NCBI GenBank assembly: GCA_941918925.1
Contig: OW799237.1
Location: 11,079,201-11,143,200, forward strand
Source: Phyto melanocephala
Lineage: Eukaryota > Arthropoda > Insecta > Diptera > Rhinophoridae
Direction: 5' to 3'
Length of the DNA stretch: 64,000 bases
In this document: piece after piece, positions 23,857-36,900 of the stretch
How the letters are laid out: every line of letters starts with the position of its first letter
Position numbering within the stretch: the first letter of the stretch is position 1
Notes under the pieces: model-generated
What the model was told of the DNA's origin: nothing
Databases searched by the model: none
What the model saw: only the letters and a program-made list of their open reading frames with translations
Translations under genes and position numbers: made by a program

Positions 23857-24194
23857 CACTGTACAACATTTTTCAGGTGATTGACTCGGGACTCAATTCT
23901 TATAATTGTTTATGAAAGTAGACCCAAAAATAAGAACTTCTGCATCATTAGTTTGGTCACGGCACATCAAATAATAATTTAAAAAATGATTTGAAGTTAG
24001 TAAGTATCGTATAGGGGAGTATGTCACGTTTAAGGCTCTTTTCTTTGTCATAACTTGAGAACCACTAGTCCAAATAAGCTGAATTAAATTTTAAAAAATT
24101 AAGAATTACAATTCCTTTAATCTGTTATTATTTTTGGGTCTACTTTCATAAACAATTATCAGAATTGAGTCCCGAAATCATGTGTTGTACAGTG
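23857..24194. mobile_element. TTA-flanked inverted-repeat MITE (338 bp)
   Basis: The ends are CACTGTACAACA on both sides, followed inward by GGGACTCAATTCT, then ATAATTGTTTATGAAAG and TAGACCCAAAAAT. Each arm is about 70-80 bp; the left has about 10 bp extra between tip and GGGACT. TTA flanks both ends (23854-23856, 24195-24197). The tip and duplication match the long-TIR transposon at 6312 (CACTGTGC, TTA). It has no coding capacity and could be a non-autonomous relative of that class, although the inner sequences differ. Confidence 0.8.
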
Positions 24195-24197
24195 TTA

Positions 24198-24695
24198 TTT
24201 CATACACTCTCTCTACTCAACAATTAAATTCTTCTTCTCTAAAAAATTTTTCTGCTTTATGTCAATTCTTTCCGAGTTTCAGATGTCTATGTGAGTTTTA
24301 GATGAATGTGTTAAAATTTATTTTTATTTTTTTTTTATATTTTTTAATCACATTTTTTATCTGTATCCTGCGTGACGTTAAGTTCCATACATTTGGGGAT
24401 TTTTTTGCATTTTATACTAAAAATATTTTAAGGAGTTTGTTTTAATGCTTATAACAGGGTATCATACACATATCAACAAAATGTATTTTAAATACTTTTT
24501 TGTTTTGCAGATTTTCATGATTAAAGTTAAAAGTAAATTACAATTTGATTTTTTATATTTGTTGGTGGCAGTAGTTATTTTCTGTTTTTTTTATGAATGC
24601 GGAGTAAAATAATAAACAGAAGCAAAGAAATAAAATTTTTATAGATATTAAGATGAATAGTAAAAAATATAGCTGCAGTCAGAATTAAGTTTATA
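24198..24695. other. AT-rich spacer
   Basis: Nothing recognisable. Confidence 0.4.
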
Positions 24696-24697
24696 TA

Positions 24698-25230
24698 GGG
24701 TCCGCCATCTAACGTTTTTTTTCAACTAGTTATTATTTCGTGAATGGTAACACTTAGCTCAGGTCTGATTTGGCAGATAATTAGTTTTATCCTTCCGCTG
24801 AACGAATATGGTTCTTGAACAACGCTGGAAAATATTACGACATTACTTTAGCCGATTTTGCAAAAAAAAAAATCAGATGAAGCTCTTTTTGATTTTGGCG
24901 GGTATATAAACAAGCAGAATTGTCGCATTTGGGGCACAGAAAACCCGCACGCATACATTGAAAAGCCGATACACCCAAAACCTCTCACTGTTTGGTGCGG
25001 ATTTTTGTCTGGAGGCATAATTGGGCCATTTTTCTTTGACAATGGGCAAGAAGTGGCCGTAGTCAATTGCGCTTGTTATCGGGCCATGTTGAACAAATTT
25101 TTGTTCACACAAATTAAAGAAGAGGATATTGCAAACATTTTGTTTCAACAGGACGGCGCTACGTGCAACACAGCTGAAGCTACACATTTTTATAGCATTT
25201 AAAAAAAAAAAGAAGTTATTTGGCGGACCC
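24698..25230 (+). mobile_element. Internally deleted mariner-like element (533 bp)
   Basis: The ends are GGGTCCGCCATCTAAC at the left and, reverse complemented, GGGTCCGCCAAATAAC at the right. TA precedes the left end; TT follows the right, so the duplication is imperfect. Inside, the first codons of a transposase remain, then a deletion joins them to the catalytic region. Everything after the second catalytic Asp block is also lost. It could only be moved by a related enzyme from elsewhere. Confidence 0.8.
24808..25203 (+). pseudogene. Deleted DD41-type mariner transposase
   Basis: From ATG at 24808 the frame reads MVLEQRWKILRHYF, a plausible transposase N-terminus. After a deletion and a frame change it continues SDEALFDFGGYINKQNCRIW, ENPHAYIEKPIHP, LTVWCGFLSGGIIGPFFFDN, YRAMLNKFLF and ILFQQDGATCNTAEATH, then a stop. 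The first catalytic Asp (SDEA) and second (QQDG) are present; the third and the C-terminus are gone. The C-terminal reading frame is otherwise open for about 110 codons, so decay is modest and the deletions are probably the main lesion. Confidence 0.8.
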
Positions 25231-25979
25231 TTTACAAGATAAGTATTAAAATCTGAACACAGAATGCGGTAATAAATTTTAACGGACTTTGAAATAGAAA
25301 AATTTAATTAACATTTATAGTATTTTATTACGGTAGTTAAGGACAAGATATTTAGAAAAACAATCGAAAATAACATGATTTTAAAATAGGCCCTTATAAC
25401 TGCCGCATTATAGAATGAATCTTAAATGCTTTAAGTACTTTGAGGTTGTTGATGTAATTGTTGAGCGTATGTTTTGAATGAAAATTTTGTTCTCTCATTA
25501 AACAATTATGAAAGAAATTAGTTTAAGATAAACACAATCGTTGCAGGGCTTATATTTAACATCTCCATCTAAGTTTTAGCGAAAGCTAGTCTCTGAAGAA
25601 ATGATGAAGCTATAATTCTGGAACTACATCAAAATTTAAGGCAATGATTGTCCAATAGGCAGTTTTACTAAATATCCCTAAGGCCCAAGTATGTAGAATC
25701 CTTAACCAACTGCAGGAGAATTTGTTTAAGCCAACTTGGTTAGTTTTGATGTCCTATAAAATCTCCATCTTCCCTAGGTTAGGTAAAAAAGCTGGTGCAA
25801 CGTTACCTTCACACCCTCACCCAGAGACATATATGGTCCATTGTGGCGCCTTTGTAAAAGATAGTAAGAATAGTTGGTTAACATTGTAGTTCACTGCACG
25901 CGAACAGTCAAATGGAGTCTGTATGATACCGTTTTGACGAGACCACATCAGTAAAAAGAGTGGAAAAGAGAATGAAGAA
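25231..25979. other. AT-rich spacer, possibly retrotransposon 3' UTR
   Basis: No gene recognised. The right part may be the 3' untranslated region of the minus-strand non-LTR fragment beginning at 25980, but nothing proves it. Confidence 0.35.
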
Positions 25980-26400
25980 TTAAGAAAGGTTAAGCAAAAA
26001 AGTAGTGGTTGTTAAAAGAGAGCCTACATTTCCTCTAACCTCAGACTGCTGTCTCGCAGCCAAATTAGTCCCTTTAATAATCCTATTAGGTTTTGAGCCC
26101 AAAGCCAAAACCATCCACCAATTCCCCAGGAATCTTCTACCTAACAATCTTAGCCTGCTATTCTGCTGTCTGGGACAATGACACATAATGTGCTCAACAC
26201 TCTTCTCACAAAACCTGCACATATCCGACAGGTCCGATACCATTCTCACCGCCATCCTGCATAACATGGAGTGGCCCATAATAATACCTACCATGGTCCT
26301 AACGCAGGCCCTACCCCTGTCTAGAAGCGAATCCGAATTGGACTATATTTTCAAAAGCTTTAAATCTGAATAAGAATATTGTTCTGGAAAGAAATCGCTC
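25980..26400 (-). pseudogene. Non-LTR retrotransposon fragment (3' part of pol)
   Basis: The minus frame reads GRACVRTMVGIIMGHSMLCR, then MVSDLSDMCRFCEKSVEHIM and CHCPRQQNSRLRLLG, FLGNWWMVLAL. The order of a 'GH' segment, then C-x2-C...H-x3-C (CRFC...EHIMC), is typical of the end of the RNase H and zinc-knuckle region in insect Jockey/I-type pol proteins. The frame is open for more than 100 codons. There is no RT domain: only the C-terminal end survives. It probably belongs to a different clade from the R1-like pieces at 19 and 58 kb. Confidence 0.7.
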
Positions 26401-26984
26401 TACACATAAAAATATTTAAACTTGAATGAACTGCTAATATAAGTAGTCAAATTTTTCATGACAAGAGGGGCGGTAGAAGAGTTTAAAATTGTTCTGTTCT
26501 TTACTTTGGCTTGTTTAAAGTGCGAAAACCAATCATATTCTGACCCGTATTCGACATAAATCCAAGCAGATATGAATACTTCCGTCAACCAGATCACAAT
26601 AATGTTTCCCAGATTGAGATTATAGCAATTGCGGAAGGAATTAGAATATGAAAGGGATTGATAATGAAAATTCAATTCGTATTCTTACGAATAGTAAATT
26701 GGTATTAAATGTTCTAAAGCATCAAAAAGATGAATCTTGGCGTGAACTACAATGCAGAAATAAATTGTCAATGTCTGAAGATAACATGTCTATCGATATG
26801 TAGGGCAGACGAAGAAGAGGATGCCACTTTGTAAAACTAAATTTGTCAATGGCAATTTTGTTAGACGTATTAGACACGAAAACTTTAACGTGAAAACTAT
26901 ACTGATTTAAGATAATCTTAGGAATTAAATAATAATAAGAAAATAATAATCTAAGTCAAATTATGAACTTAGTTTCGAATACTG
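26401..26984. other. AT-rich spacer
   Basis: No recognised gene; the minus frame at 26400-26675 has no motif. Confidence 0.35.
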
Positions 26985-27114
26985 GGGGCAAATTACGGCA
27001 TTCGAACGTGATCGAAATTTGAAAATTCTTATTAAAATCTTTATATCTAAAGCACAGCGAACTCGATCGTTCGAGTAAAATTTTGATCGTGATCGAATGC
27101 CGTAATTTGGCCCC
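26985..27114. mobile_element. Palindromic MITE, copy 2 (130 bp)
   Basis: GGGGCAAATTACGGCATTCG at the left and CGAATGCCGTAATTTGGCCCC-type end at the right (27094-27114). Relative to the 4885 copy it is in the opposite orientation, since its centre reads the complement of GATCGAGTTCGCTGTGC. It is the best preserved of the three copies. Confidence 0.75.
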
Positions 27115-29800
27115 TGGTTTCACAGGGATAATTTTTACTTCCTTAAAAAGTCAACAACATGCCGAATTGATATTTTTTGGGCTTCCAATGCCCCTATTTT
27201 TTTAATCTTACTTAAGTAGGAATATAAATTCAAAATTAAACTAACAACTGTTTTTTCCTGAACTTTCGAATAACAGTTACGCACAAACTCATAAATGGAA
27301 GTATAATTTGGTCCAGTCGTTTTAAATTTTTAGCATAAATATAGATAGTTTTTTTGTATAAATATAGATAATTCGAATACTGTGCCACCTAGAACATCAA
27401 CATTTTTTTAGACACTATATGCTAAGCTGTAATTTCCTGTTCAGTAATATGGAATTTCCCAGCAAAAGTTTAAAGTAGTGCAAAGCGAATTACATTTTAA
27501 AGACTTTATTAATTGTGTAAAAACAAAAATTATAAATGACTCCCTAAATTTTTCATAAATGATGTGCTTAGAAATGAATGCAACATCATGCAAAATATCT
27601 TGTAAAATTCATGTAAACAAACTAAATTAACTCATGTAACATGGGATGCTTTTTACTATATAAGCATGAGTTCTGTGCACTTGTTAAAATACAATGCAAT
27701 TCATTAAAATATTCATGTTAACACATACTCTCCAATGACATGCTAATGTTAAAATCAGTAGTGTTTTCACCTAAAATTAATCGCTTCGTCTCCAGTTGAA
27801 CACCTGCAAATTCACATTTTTGTGATAGATTTTTTTTGCTGGGTCAGAACGGCAACGCTCAAGTGTATTAAAAAAAGTAAGTCAAATTAAAAAAAGAACA
27901 CTAATACGTTATGTTATGATTATATATGTTAAATTATATATGTTTTTTTCTATAGTTTTGTTATTAAAAACACATTTTTAATTGTGTCTGCATTAACAAA
28001 AAAAAAAAAACTACAAATGTGTTTTATGGAGTGCTTTTTGGTTTGACTTTAAAACTAGCTTTATGACCTTATTACACTACTATGTTTTTTCCTGTTTGAC
28101 TTTTCATGATTATTTTATGTTTTTATGTCGAAAGTTTAAAGAAGGCTTTAGGAAACCACTTGCTGTTGGAGTAAATCTTAAATTTAATGCCCGGATTTCA
28201 TATGTGGTCGAATTTATTTAAATTTATGTATGTTAGAAAACCCCAAATACTCTTAGCATATATTTGTGGATGTATACATACATATGTAAAAATATATGTA
28301 TGTTTGTATGTTCATGAAAATCATAAGTATGTGCTTAGACAAACTTATGTGTGTGTTTATGGTTTTTTTAAATCTGTTTCTATTTGCTTTTATGTATGTA
28401 TTTTAGGCTTAAGGATACATATATGACTTTTGATGATTTTGTTGTCGAAATTGCTAAGTAATCAGTAAATTATAAACAAGATTTGTTTTGGTTGAAATAT
28501 GTAAAGAAATTTTTAATTATGTAGTTAGAAGACATATTTTATCAATGTTTAGGGTTGTACATATACATACATCATATTCATTTCATGCAGCTGCAGAAAA
28601 AAGGTTTTTGTGAGAATTTTTGTTAGAGGAAGCGAAAGAGTAGGCCTTGGTAAGGCCATTCAAAAACTATTTTCAAAGATTTTAAAACGCTCCCAAAATT
28701 TTGAAATTATTTTGGAAAAACTGTTGATAATAAATTTCTTCTTTTAAAATGTTTTTAACAAAAACAATACTTTTCACCTTACAAAGGTGTGGACAAATGC
28801 AGGTCAACTTAAAGCGTAATTCCTTTCAAAACCGTCCAAATCAAAATTGAACAAAAACTTGTTAAGCTGGCGTACATTATCCGGGTCTAAGGTTGTTTTT
28901 TTTTAATTTTTTTTACACAATTTATAATGTACTCTATAATCCCTGTAACCTATGCTAGGTCCTTTTTTAGTTTTTTTTTTTCTTCTTGATACCTTATTTA
29001 ATAAACATCATAAGGCAGATGGAACACATAGATATAAAATTATTTTAGTAGAAACCAAAAAATTTTAAACGCAATAATTTTTTACATAAATTATTCTATA
29101 ACGTTAATAAAAAGCAAATGTTACTTTGATGCATATTTCATAATAAAATTCATAATAAAATTAAAATTTATTTCTAAAGTAGATTAATAAAAATAATGAT
29201 AAAAATGTTAAAAAGTCATAGTTTTATAATCGAAAGCAATAATATTAAGGGCAAAAAAATAAAGCGATTAACAAACAAAGTTTAACACCAAAACTAAACA
29301 GAAAACACATACAGAATGAACAAAAACAAAATATGTACTTGAAAAACAAAAACAAAGTATTTATATTAAAAACACACAATACTGAAACACTACAACTCTC
29401 ACTCACTCTCACACACACCTAATAGCAAATATAAATACAGAAAACAAAAATACCCTCGCCGTTATGCAAACAAAAAAAAAACTTGCAAAAGTACCACTAT
29501 AAAGTCATCAAAGTGTGTTAAAAGAGCTGAGTGAATCAAAAAATAAAAAATAAAACAATATGAAAACATTTGAAAACAATCTATTGAAATTGTATGGCAA
29601 CATTTAAATAATTCTCTAGTTAAGAGAATGCCATTGTAATACAAATACAAAAAAAAAACAGCAACAAAAACTTAAACACAACAAATTGAGAGTTGCCTGT
29701 TAAGCAACTTGAAAAATAAATTTAGTATTCAATTGAAATACAACAAAAAAGTACACAAAAACTGTGAAATAATAATAAAAATGACAGGAAACTGACGACA
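27115..29800. other. AT-rich spacer
   Basis: No gene recognised. At 27465-27505 a 40-bp segment around GTAGTGCAAAGCGAATTACA recurs in similar form at 57696-57740 (GCAGTGCAAAGTAAATTACC), an unassigned dispersed fragment. The frame at 28187-28426 is TATGTATG-type simple sequence. Confidence 0.4.
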
Positions 29801-29804
29801 CTAA

Positions 29805-29934
29805 CCCCCATACCTAAACAAGAGCGTTGAGCGTCAAGCGTTGGAGTTTTACATGTGTTTTGTTTTTGTTACAATAACAAAATACATGCAAAATTGCAAC
29901 GCTTGCCGCTCAACGCTCTTGTTTAGGTATGGGC
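29805..29934. mobile_element. Short hairpin-forming MITE (130 bp)
   Basis: The arms start CCCATACCTAAACAAGAGCG and pair over about 35 bp with the right end, which finishes GTTTAGGTATGGG. The next segment, CAAGCGTTG on the left and CAACGCTTG on the right, extends the pairing with one or two bulged bases. CTAA flanks both ends (29801-29804, 29935-29938), a candidate 4-bp duplication. The loop includes ACAAAATACATG near a complementary ACATGTGTTTTGT. Confidence 0.7.
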
Positions 29935-29938
29935 CTAA

Positions 29939-30662
29939 GATCAACAACAAAATTGAAAACATCCTCAACAGCGGCAACAACAACTGTTGACCATAATAAT
30001 AAAAAGCACACCAAAACTTTTAAATTTTCAATTATTTTTCGTTTTGCTTTAAGATAGGTTTTTTCTTTTCTTTATAAACTGAAGAAAAAGTTTGCTTTTT
30101 AAAGTGTAAGAAATTCTGAGTGACAGAAAATAGATTTTAAAATGTATTTTAAATTTGTTTTAAATTCTCATTTAATTTTTTATATTTGTTGATCAACCTA
30201 AATTGCAAATGGGAATGATAGATATGAACACAGTGTTAGGGGGTCTTTAATGCAGAATATACTATGGTCTACTCTTTAAAGAGGATTTAAATATGGCACA
30301 TACATCGCACAATTATTATTTTTAAAGAATAAATGGCAATAACTACTAAAAATAATTATTCGATTTGCCTAAAACAAACTGCGGGGTGTGACAGAAGACC
30401 AAGTCTCGATTTTCTTTTCAAATATTAATATTGAAAATTTTTTACCACTAAACTATTATAGTCAGAGAAGGGTTATACCATTATACCATTAAGAAATTAT
30501 GCCTCAAAAATCAAGAAAAGAGAAGAGATGAAAAATAAACTCAATTTATTTAAAAGGTGATTCATTATGAAGTTTGATTTATAATGAAAAATAAAACAGA
30601 TGTGTTAGAAAGTGTTTATAAAATTTTTAATATCTGTCAAAATAGCAATTTATATAAGGAAC
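29939..30662. other. AT-rich spacer
   Basis: Nothing recognisable. Confidence 0.35.
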
Positions 30663-30967
30663 CACTATGCATCATTACACCATTTAATTGTTGATATTGT
30701 TATGATTACATTGATGATTCGTTACCTACCTACTAGTTCTTTTATGATACTTTGTGCTTAGATCTCGTTATGTAAAAATCTTTAATTTTTTGTGTATCAT
30801 ATCATATTTTGCAACTATACCTTTGACTATATAAAAACAATATATTTTACATTTTCCCAGAACGAAAAGCTAGCCAAAGGTATCCTAAAAAAGTTAGCAG
30901 AGAAGTAGTGATCAATGTAATCATCAAATCAGTAGCAATAGTCATAAGGTGTAACGATGCACAGTAC
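30663..30967. mobile_element. Candidate inverted-repeat element (about 305 bp)
   Basis: ACTATGCATCATTACACC at the left matches the reverse complement of the right end (ACTGTGCATCGTTACACC). Further in, ATGATTACATTGAT occurs in both arms at a similar distance. About 15-20 bp between these blocks is not conserved. No clear target duplication, so it is a candidate only. Confidence 0.45.
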
Positions 30968-33900
30968 TTTCATCTGAGAAATATCGTAATAAGTATATAT
31001 TTCTTCATAGTTATAGAACGAAAATTGAGCCCATGTTTGTATAAGCTTAGTTACTCCAAAAATTTAAAGTCTTAAAGTTAATGAATTTTTAGTTTTAAAT
31101 AACAATAAGTTTAGATTTTGCAATCACGGCAATTTGGCCTTGACTCCTGTATGAGCTGTTTTAAAAAAGAAGAAAATAAGACAGTTTCCATGTTCAAGTC
31201 ATATGCACTGGAACATCTAAAGTATATTTATACTTGCGTTCTTCAGAAGTTTGATCTGTAGCTAATTAAGTAAATTATCGTTGAAAATGTTGTTTTGTTT
31301 AAATCTTTTCTAAATTTGCTATTTTATTATTGGTTCGAAAGAAATCTTCGTTAATCAATATGATGACATTATTTTCATTTTTTTCATTCTTTGAATAACA
31401 AAAAAAAAAAAATAAGCGAAATTTTTTCTCTTGGAGTCTGGCATAATTTCAGTGGGATTTGTTCGAAAATATCGCTAACTATTTCTTATTTTTTTTATTA
31501 ATTGGTTGTTTAGTATAAAATAATATAAAATTAACATTGTTAAGGTAAATTGAAATGTAGTACATTTATTGTCAGTAATCTTTTTCCAACTAACTGGCCT
31601 ACCTTCTATGTGATAATTAAGTCTGTAGTAAAAGCGCCTGTAACACTTTTTGATCTTGACTTTGTCTCCTAATTTTATCTTTGTTTTAAGAATGACGTGT
31701 AGCCACTTTTGCTTTTTTTCAGACTTTGTTTTTCAATTGACAGTAGGTTCGTCTACTTCAACTAAGGTGTGAAGCTGTGTTTTGTTTCTTACTAATAGGG
31801 AGCGTTATTTTTATACTAACTAGTGACATTATTTTGACACTAATAAGCGACAAGTTGTTATGCAAAGATACGTTTGTAGATGTATAAAACTTAATTAGTA
31901 ATAAGAGTGCAGTTAGACTAACATGGACAATATGAAGATAATTCATTAAAGTAAAAAAATATATATAATGATTTGTAGACCTGTCTTAACTTAATTCTAT
32001 ACCAAGCATATATTCTAATTTAAAGTTCTTTAGATAAAACATTTTATTATTTAATCTACAGCTAGCATCATAGTCTAGTCTGCAGACAACATTAAAATTT
32101 GCAACATTTAATTTTTGTTGTTGTTAAATTTTAAAATCAACTAACAGTTTCCGTGAAGACCAACATGATATCAATTATTTTTTTATATCAATAGTATGTC
32201 TAACTTATATCAGTTACTACTGTAGGGGTACTTCCCTAAAATTTTTAAACATTACAATAATTATTGTTTTATATATTTTTTATCCAAATTTTTACCTATA
32301 TTTATAGAGCGATGGCCTAAGCCATAATTACGTAATTATGATGTTTGAATTATAGTGATTTAGAGTCATGATGCTAGTGCGATGAATAAGTTTTATCCGC
32401 GTTTATTATTTTTGTTTCTTATGTTGTACATTTAATTTTGCAAATAATTTTCTGAATTAATTATTAGTGAATGAATTATTTTATTTTATTCCAATATTGC
32501 GCTACCACGTTGGGTAGCTTCTTCAGGGAAAGTTTTTACAATTTATAACAATTAACAATTAAATTTTTAAAATTGTTCAAGATCAAATTTTTTTTAAAAG
32601 GCGGGAACATTTTTTAGTTTTTTAGCTCAAACAAATTAAAACAACATATTAATAAAAAAAGATCGAAAAAGTTTAATTATTAATTATTTTATTTTTATTG
32701 AATTTAAGGTATGCAATCGGATTAGTGTCAATTTGTAATAACTTGCGGACGGTTGTGTAGATTTTGTATCAGTTTAGTGCTTTTATGAGCGGACAAAAGG
32801 CAGTAGATTAACCCTCTGTGCTTCTAATCTGTCATATTTTGTTTAATATATTGTTTATATCAAAGTTTACGACTTTGTATTATGTGTCATGGTCAAATAT
32901 AAAGTGCAGTTTGTAGAACAATCTATAGTCTAGGAATTACACTAACAAATTTTAAGTATTAACTAGAATCTTTACATAAAAACTTAGTATATAATCTGAT
33001 CGGTAGTCTATACTCTGGTCTATAGTATAATGCACTATATATTCCAATCTCTTCTATTTGGTCTATCCCATTGCCTTTTTGATTTTCTAGCCTATATTTC
33101 TTAATGAGATTACCTTCCCTGCTATGTAGCAACATTGAAATTTTGTGTGTGTTAAAATTAGGTACTTGCACGTATGCATTTAAAATGTCTGTATGTGCAT
33201 GTGTTGGGATATAAGTATAAGTGTATGCGTGCATGTTGATAATGCTTTTGAATAGTTATGGGTTTCATTTTATTAGCATATTACCGTACTTTAATACAAG
33301 TATTTGTAATGATTTCAAATATGCATAACATGTGCTAAACGTGACTAAAATGCAATTTTTAATAGAAAAAACACAAAAACTTTAATAATATTATAGTTGA
33401 TTTTTTTTTCCGAGAAAAGTGTGATTGCCTGTTTACGTACGAGTGTTTGTTTGTGTATGAAAATAAGAGCAGTGTTTTGTTCTTTTTTTGTTGTTTTTTT
33501 GGTTTGTTTTTGTGGCAACTAAACCGAAGCAAAGGTAGAGATATCAAACTAAAATGGATTACCTAAGCGTATGATGATTATTGAATTAGAAATTTTAAAT
33601 TACGTATACGTATGTGTACGTTTTAGTTTTAAATTGTGTCAATGATAAAAATGAAGCAAATGTGAATAAGAAAATTAAATTGTTTTTTTTTTTTTTTTTT
33701 TTTTTGAAAAATTTAAATTAATTTTAGGAAATTTGTTTTAAGAACAAAAATTGATTTTTTTCTGATTTAAATGAATCTATGTACGTAAGTGTTGTTTTAT
33801 CCTTTAAATTAAATATTAAGAGAAATATTTAATATTTTTTAATTTTTTTTCGAAATTTATACTTTATTATGTGTCTTGAAAGTAAAATTTTTTTTAAGTT

Positions 33901-36900
33901 CCTTTCTGAATTTTAAATAAAATATTAAGAAAAATATAAAAAATTTTTTTTATGTTTTAGATTTTTTTTCAAAATTGATACCTTATTATGTGTAAATGAT
34001 ATTTCTCGAATGTACAATTTTTTTAATGTATTTTCCATGAATTCATAATTTTTTATTTTAATGCTCTCCTCTCTGGTTCGTACTTTTCCTGCTATTATAT
34101 TTTAATTACATGTTGGCACGCCATTCTTTGTTGCATGCATGTCTTTTTACTTGTTTCAACAACTCAGACACTTGTATGTCTTTTGCAATTCTTTTTCTAC
34201 AGTGTTTAACATATTTAAGAGCACCAGAAAAATTATCTACCTACTGAATAAAGTGTCATTAGTTCTGTGAACATAAAAAATTTTTTTTCTGAACATTTTT
34301 ACCTTTCTTGTAATAAGTGGTTATATTTTTTTGTTGCTCACTGTTTTCTCATTTATATACATCTTGATTTATTATTAAGTGCTCATTCAAATATTTTTTT
34401 TAACACGAAAATTTCATCAGTATTATGCTGTAATAATATATAAAATTTTGTTAGCACACAAAGAACTACTACTACAATTTTAATACTTAAAATTTTGCAC
34501 AGTAAAAGTAAGTTCAAAGAAATACTTCTCATAAGTTTTTCTATCCAAATTTTCTTTCTATTACGAAGGGTGTATAGCATTCGCCACAGCTATATGCAGA
34601 ACTGCTATTTACTTTTTAATTTATGTTTTGTAATAAATTTCATGTCTTTGTTATGATGCGTGTCTGCGAAAAGAAACGTAATCAGCTCTAGGTGGATGCT
34701 TGCATGCAACACTATAACACTTCTACCTGCCACTTATGAACATTTTCATATAAATGACACTGAAAGTTATATGTAAGTGTGCTAAGAAAAAAAAAAAAAC
34801 AGAAAAGTGCTAAAAATGAATGATATTTCATAACAGATATTAAGAGGGGAGTGTAAAAATTGAAGAGTAGAACAAATTCAAAATTCAACAAATTGAGTTG
34901 TTTTAAAAATCCTCATAAATTTTTTTAATTTCAAACATTAAAACATTTTATTAAATTTTAAAAAAATATACATTCTCACAAGAATGAAAAAAAATTGTTT
35001 TATCATATTCGAAAATTCGAACTTAAGTTTTAAAAAAATTTTACAAAAAAAAAAAAAATATTTTAATGTTAGTAGCCAAAAACACTTTATCGAACTTTTC
35101 TTAATAAATTTTTTGTTTATTTTTAATTAACCTTCTTATGTCAATTAAGATTATATTTGTTATTTAAAGATCGAAAAATATTTACGTAACTACGAGGAAA
35201 TATATTTTAGGGCTTATTGACTGAGGATATTAAAAATATTTTTTCAAACGAATGTTGAGCTGCAAGACGTTGAAGCTTTAACATTCTAGAAAAAAACTTA
35301 ATTTTTTTTTATAAATTTATATGAGTAAATATTAATGGAAAAGTTGTTTACAATATTCGAATATACATAATTACCAATATCATTTTTTTTCATATACAAA
35401 ATTAGTTTATATTCTGGAGGTTAAGAATTTATACGAAATTTATAGATATTGCTTACATTTAGTTATTAGTTAGATATTTTTAAATTTCGAAGATAGCAAT
35501 TTCTAAAAAAAAATTAAATTAAACTTCTATTTTGCATGAGTTTTTAAAGGATTTTGAAAAAATTTAAGTTTTATTAATGTTCGAAAATTTTCGAACTTAA
35601 GTTCGAAATTTTTTTTAAGCTAAAAATATTGCTTAAAGCCTGAGGCTTAAAAATATGTGAGTTTTTCTTTGTTAGTTTAATAAATTTTTGATAATTTCAG
35701 CATTTCGAATACCAATATTGGAACTAATTTAGGAAAAATGTTCTTTTTTTGATAGTTATTAAAAACGAAATAAAAATAGGTTTTTTTTAATTTTTTTTAA
35801 TCGTTGATATAGTCAATTTAATATTAATCAACTGTAACTTAATTTAATTCTTAAATAAGTTCATCTGTTGGTAATAGTAAGAGTTTATGCTTGTTTAACT
35901 TGTTATGTGTTTTGTTAAAAATTAACTAAAATGCTCACATACGTAAGACCTACTAACACACATATACATACACTACATGTGTTATTAATACTAATATTCT
36001 ATAAATAATATTACTGTTGACAAGTTGTATGACAGGCAACTAAATTCATGTGAATGTGCTTGTGTGTAAAAACATAATGAGATATGATGTGATATCTAAA
36101 ACACTAACATATAAAACAAATGGACTAACGCACGTATGCTCACATACATGTATGTATGATATAGCACATACATACATACAAACATTAGCAAGCATATGGA
36201 GTATATATTATAACAATCACTATCACTTAATATGCATATAGAACATGTATGCTGTTAGTTAATGGTATGTGTGATTGTTACGGCCTAACTTAATAATATA
36301 CATTCATAACAACATCAGATCTACATGCGTAATTTATCAAACATACATCTATGTATGTGTGTGTGTGTAAAGTTATACAAAAATTCTTGTTTGCTTTGCC
36401 TTTAACTACCCTACAGTTTTAGAGGTTTAGGAACTAGATATGTTTTTAATATTTTAGCAACAGTTGACTTAGATATTTTCTCCGCTATAAACAAGTAAGA
36501 TTGCTGTATTCTGCTGTACCAAGTCTTAAATGTATACCCTTCACAAAAGTGTAAATATGCAACGACAAGCATATGTGAGTTGTTTGTAAGACAAATTTTT
36601 CTTATTTACACTAGCTCAACTACAACATAGATAGTTGATTAAGGGCATGTGATCATGTACGTACAATCTCGTTGTGTGTGATCTTGTTCGTGATACGTAC
36701 TGTAAATAAATGAAACTCTTTGCAATTTCAGCAATACGTCTGACGAAGTCAGCCTTACATACATTCGTTCACCAAAACTAAGCATACAAAATATAACAAC
36801 TACAATAAAAGCCCGCACAGTTTGTATTATCATGTCCATACAATGAGGCTTCGATTATCCGTGATTCGATTAACCAGGAACATCAGTTATATGCGAAAGG

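Noticed and set aside
32323..35608. Perfect palindromes of 18 and 20 bp (32323-32340, 35589-35608)
   Set aside because: Expected now and then in very AT-rich DNA; no associated element or site recognised.
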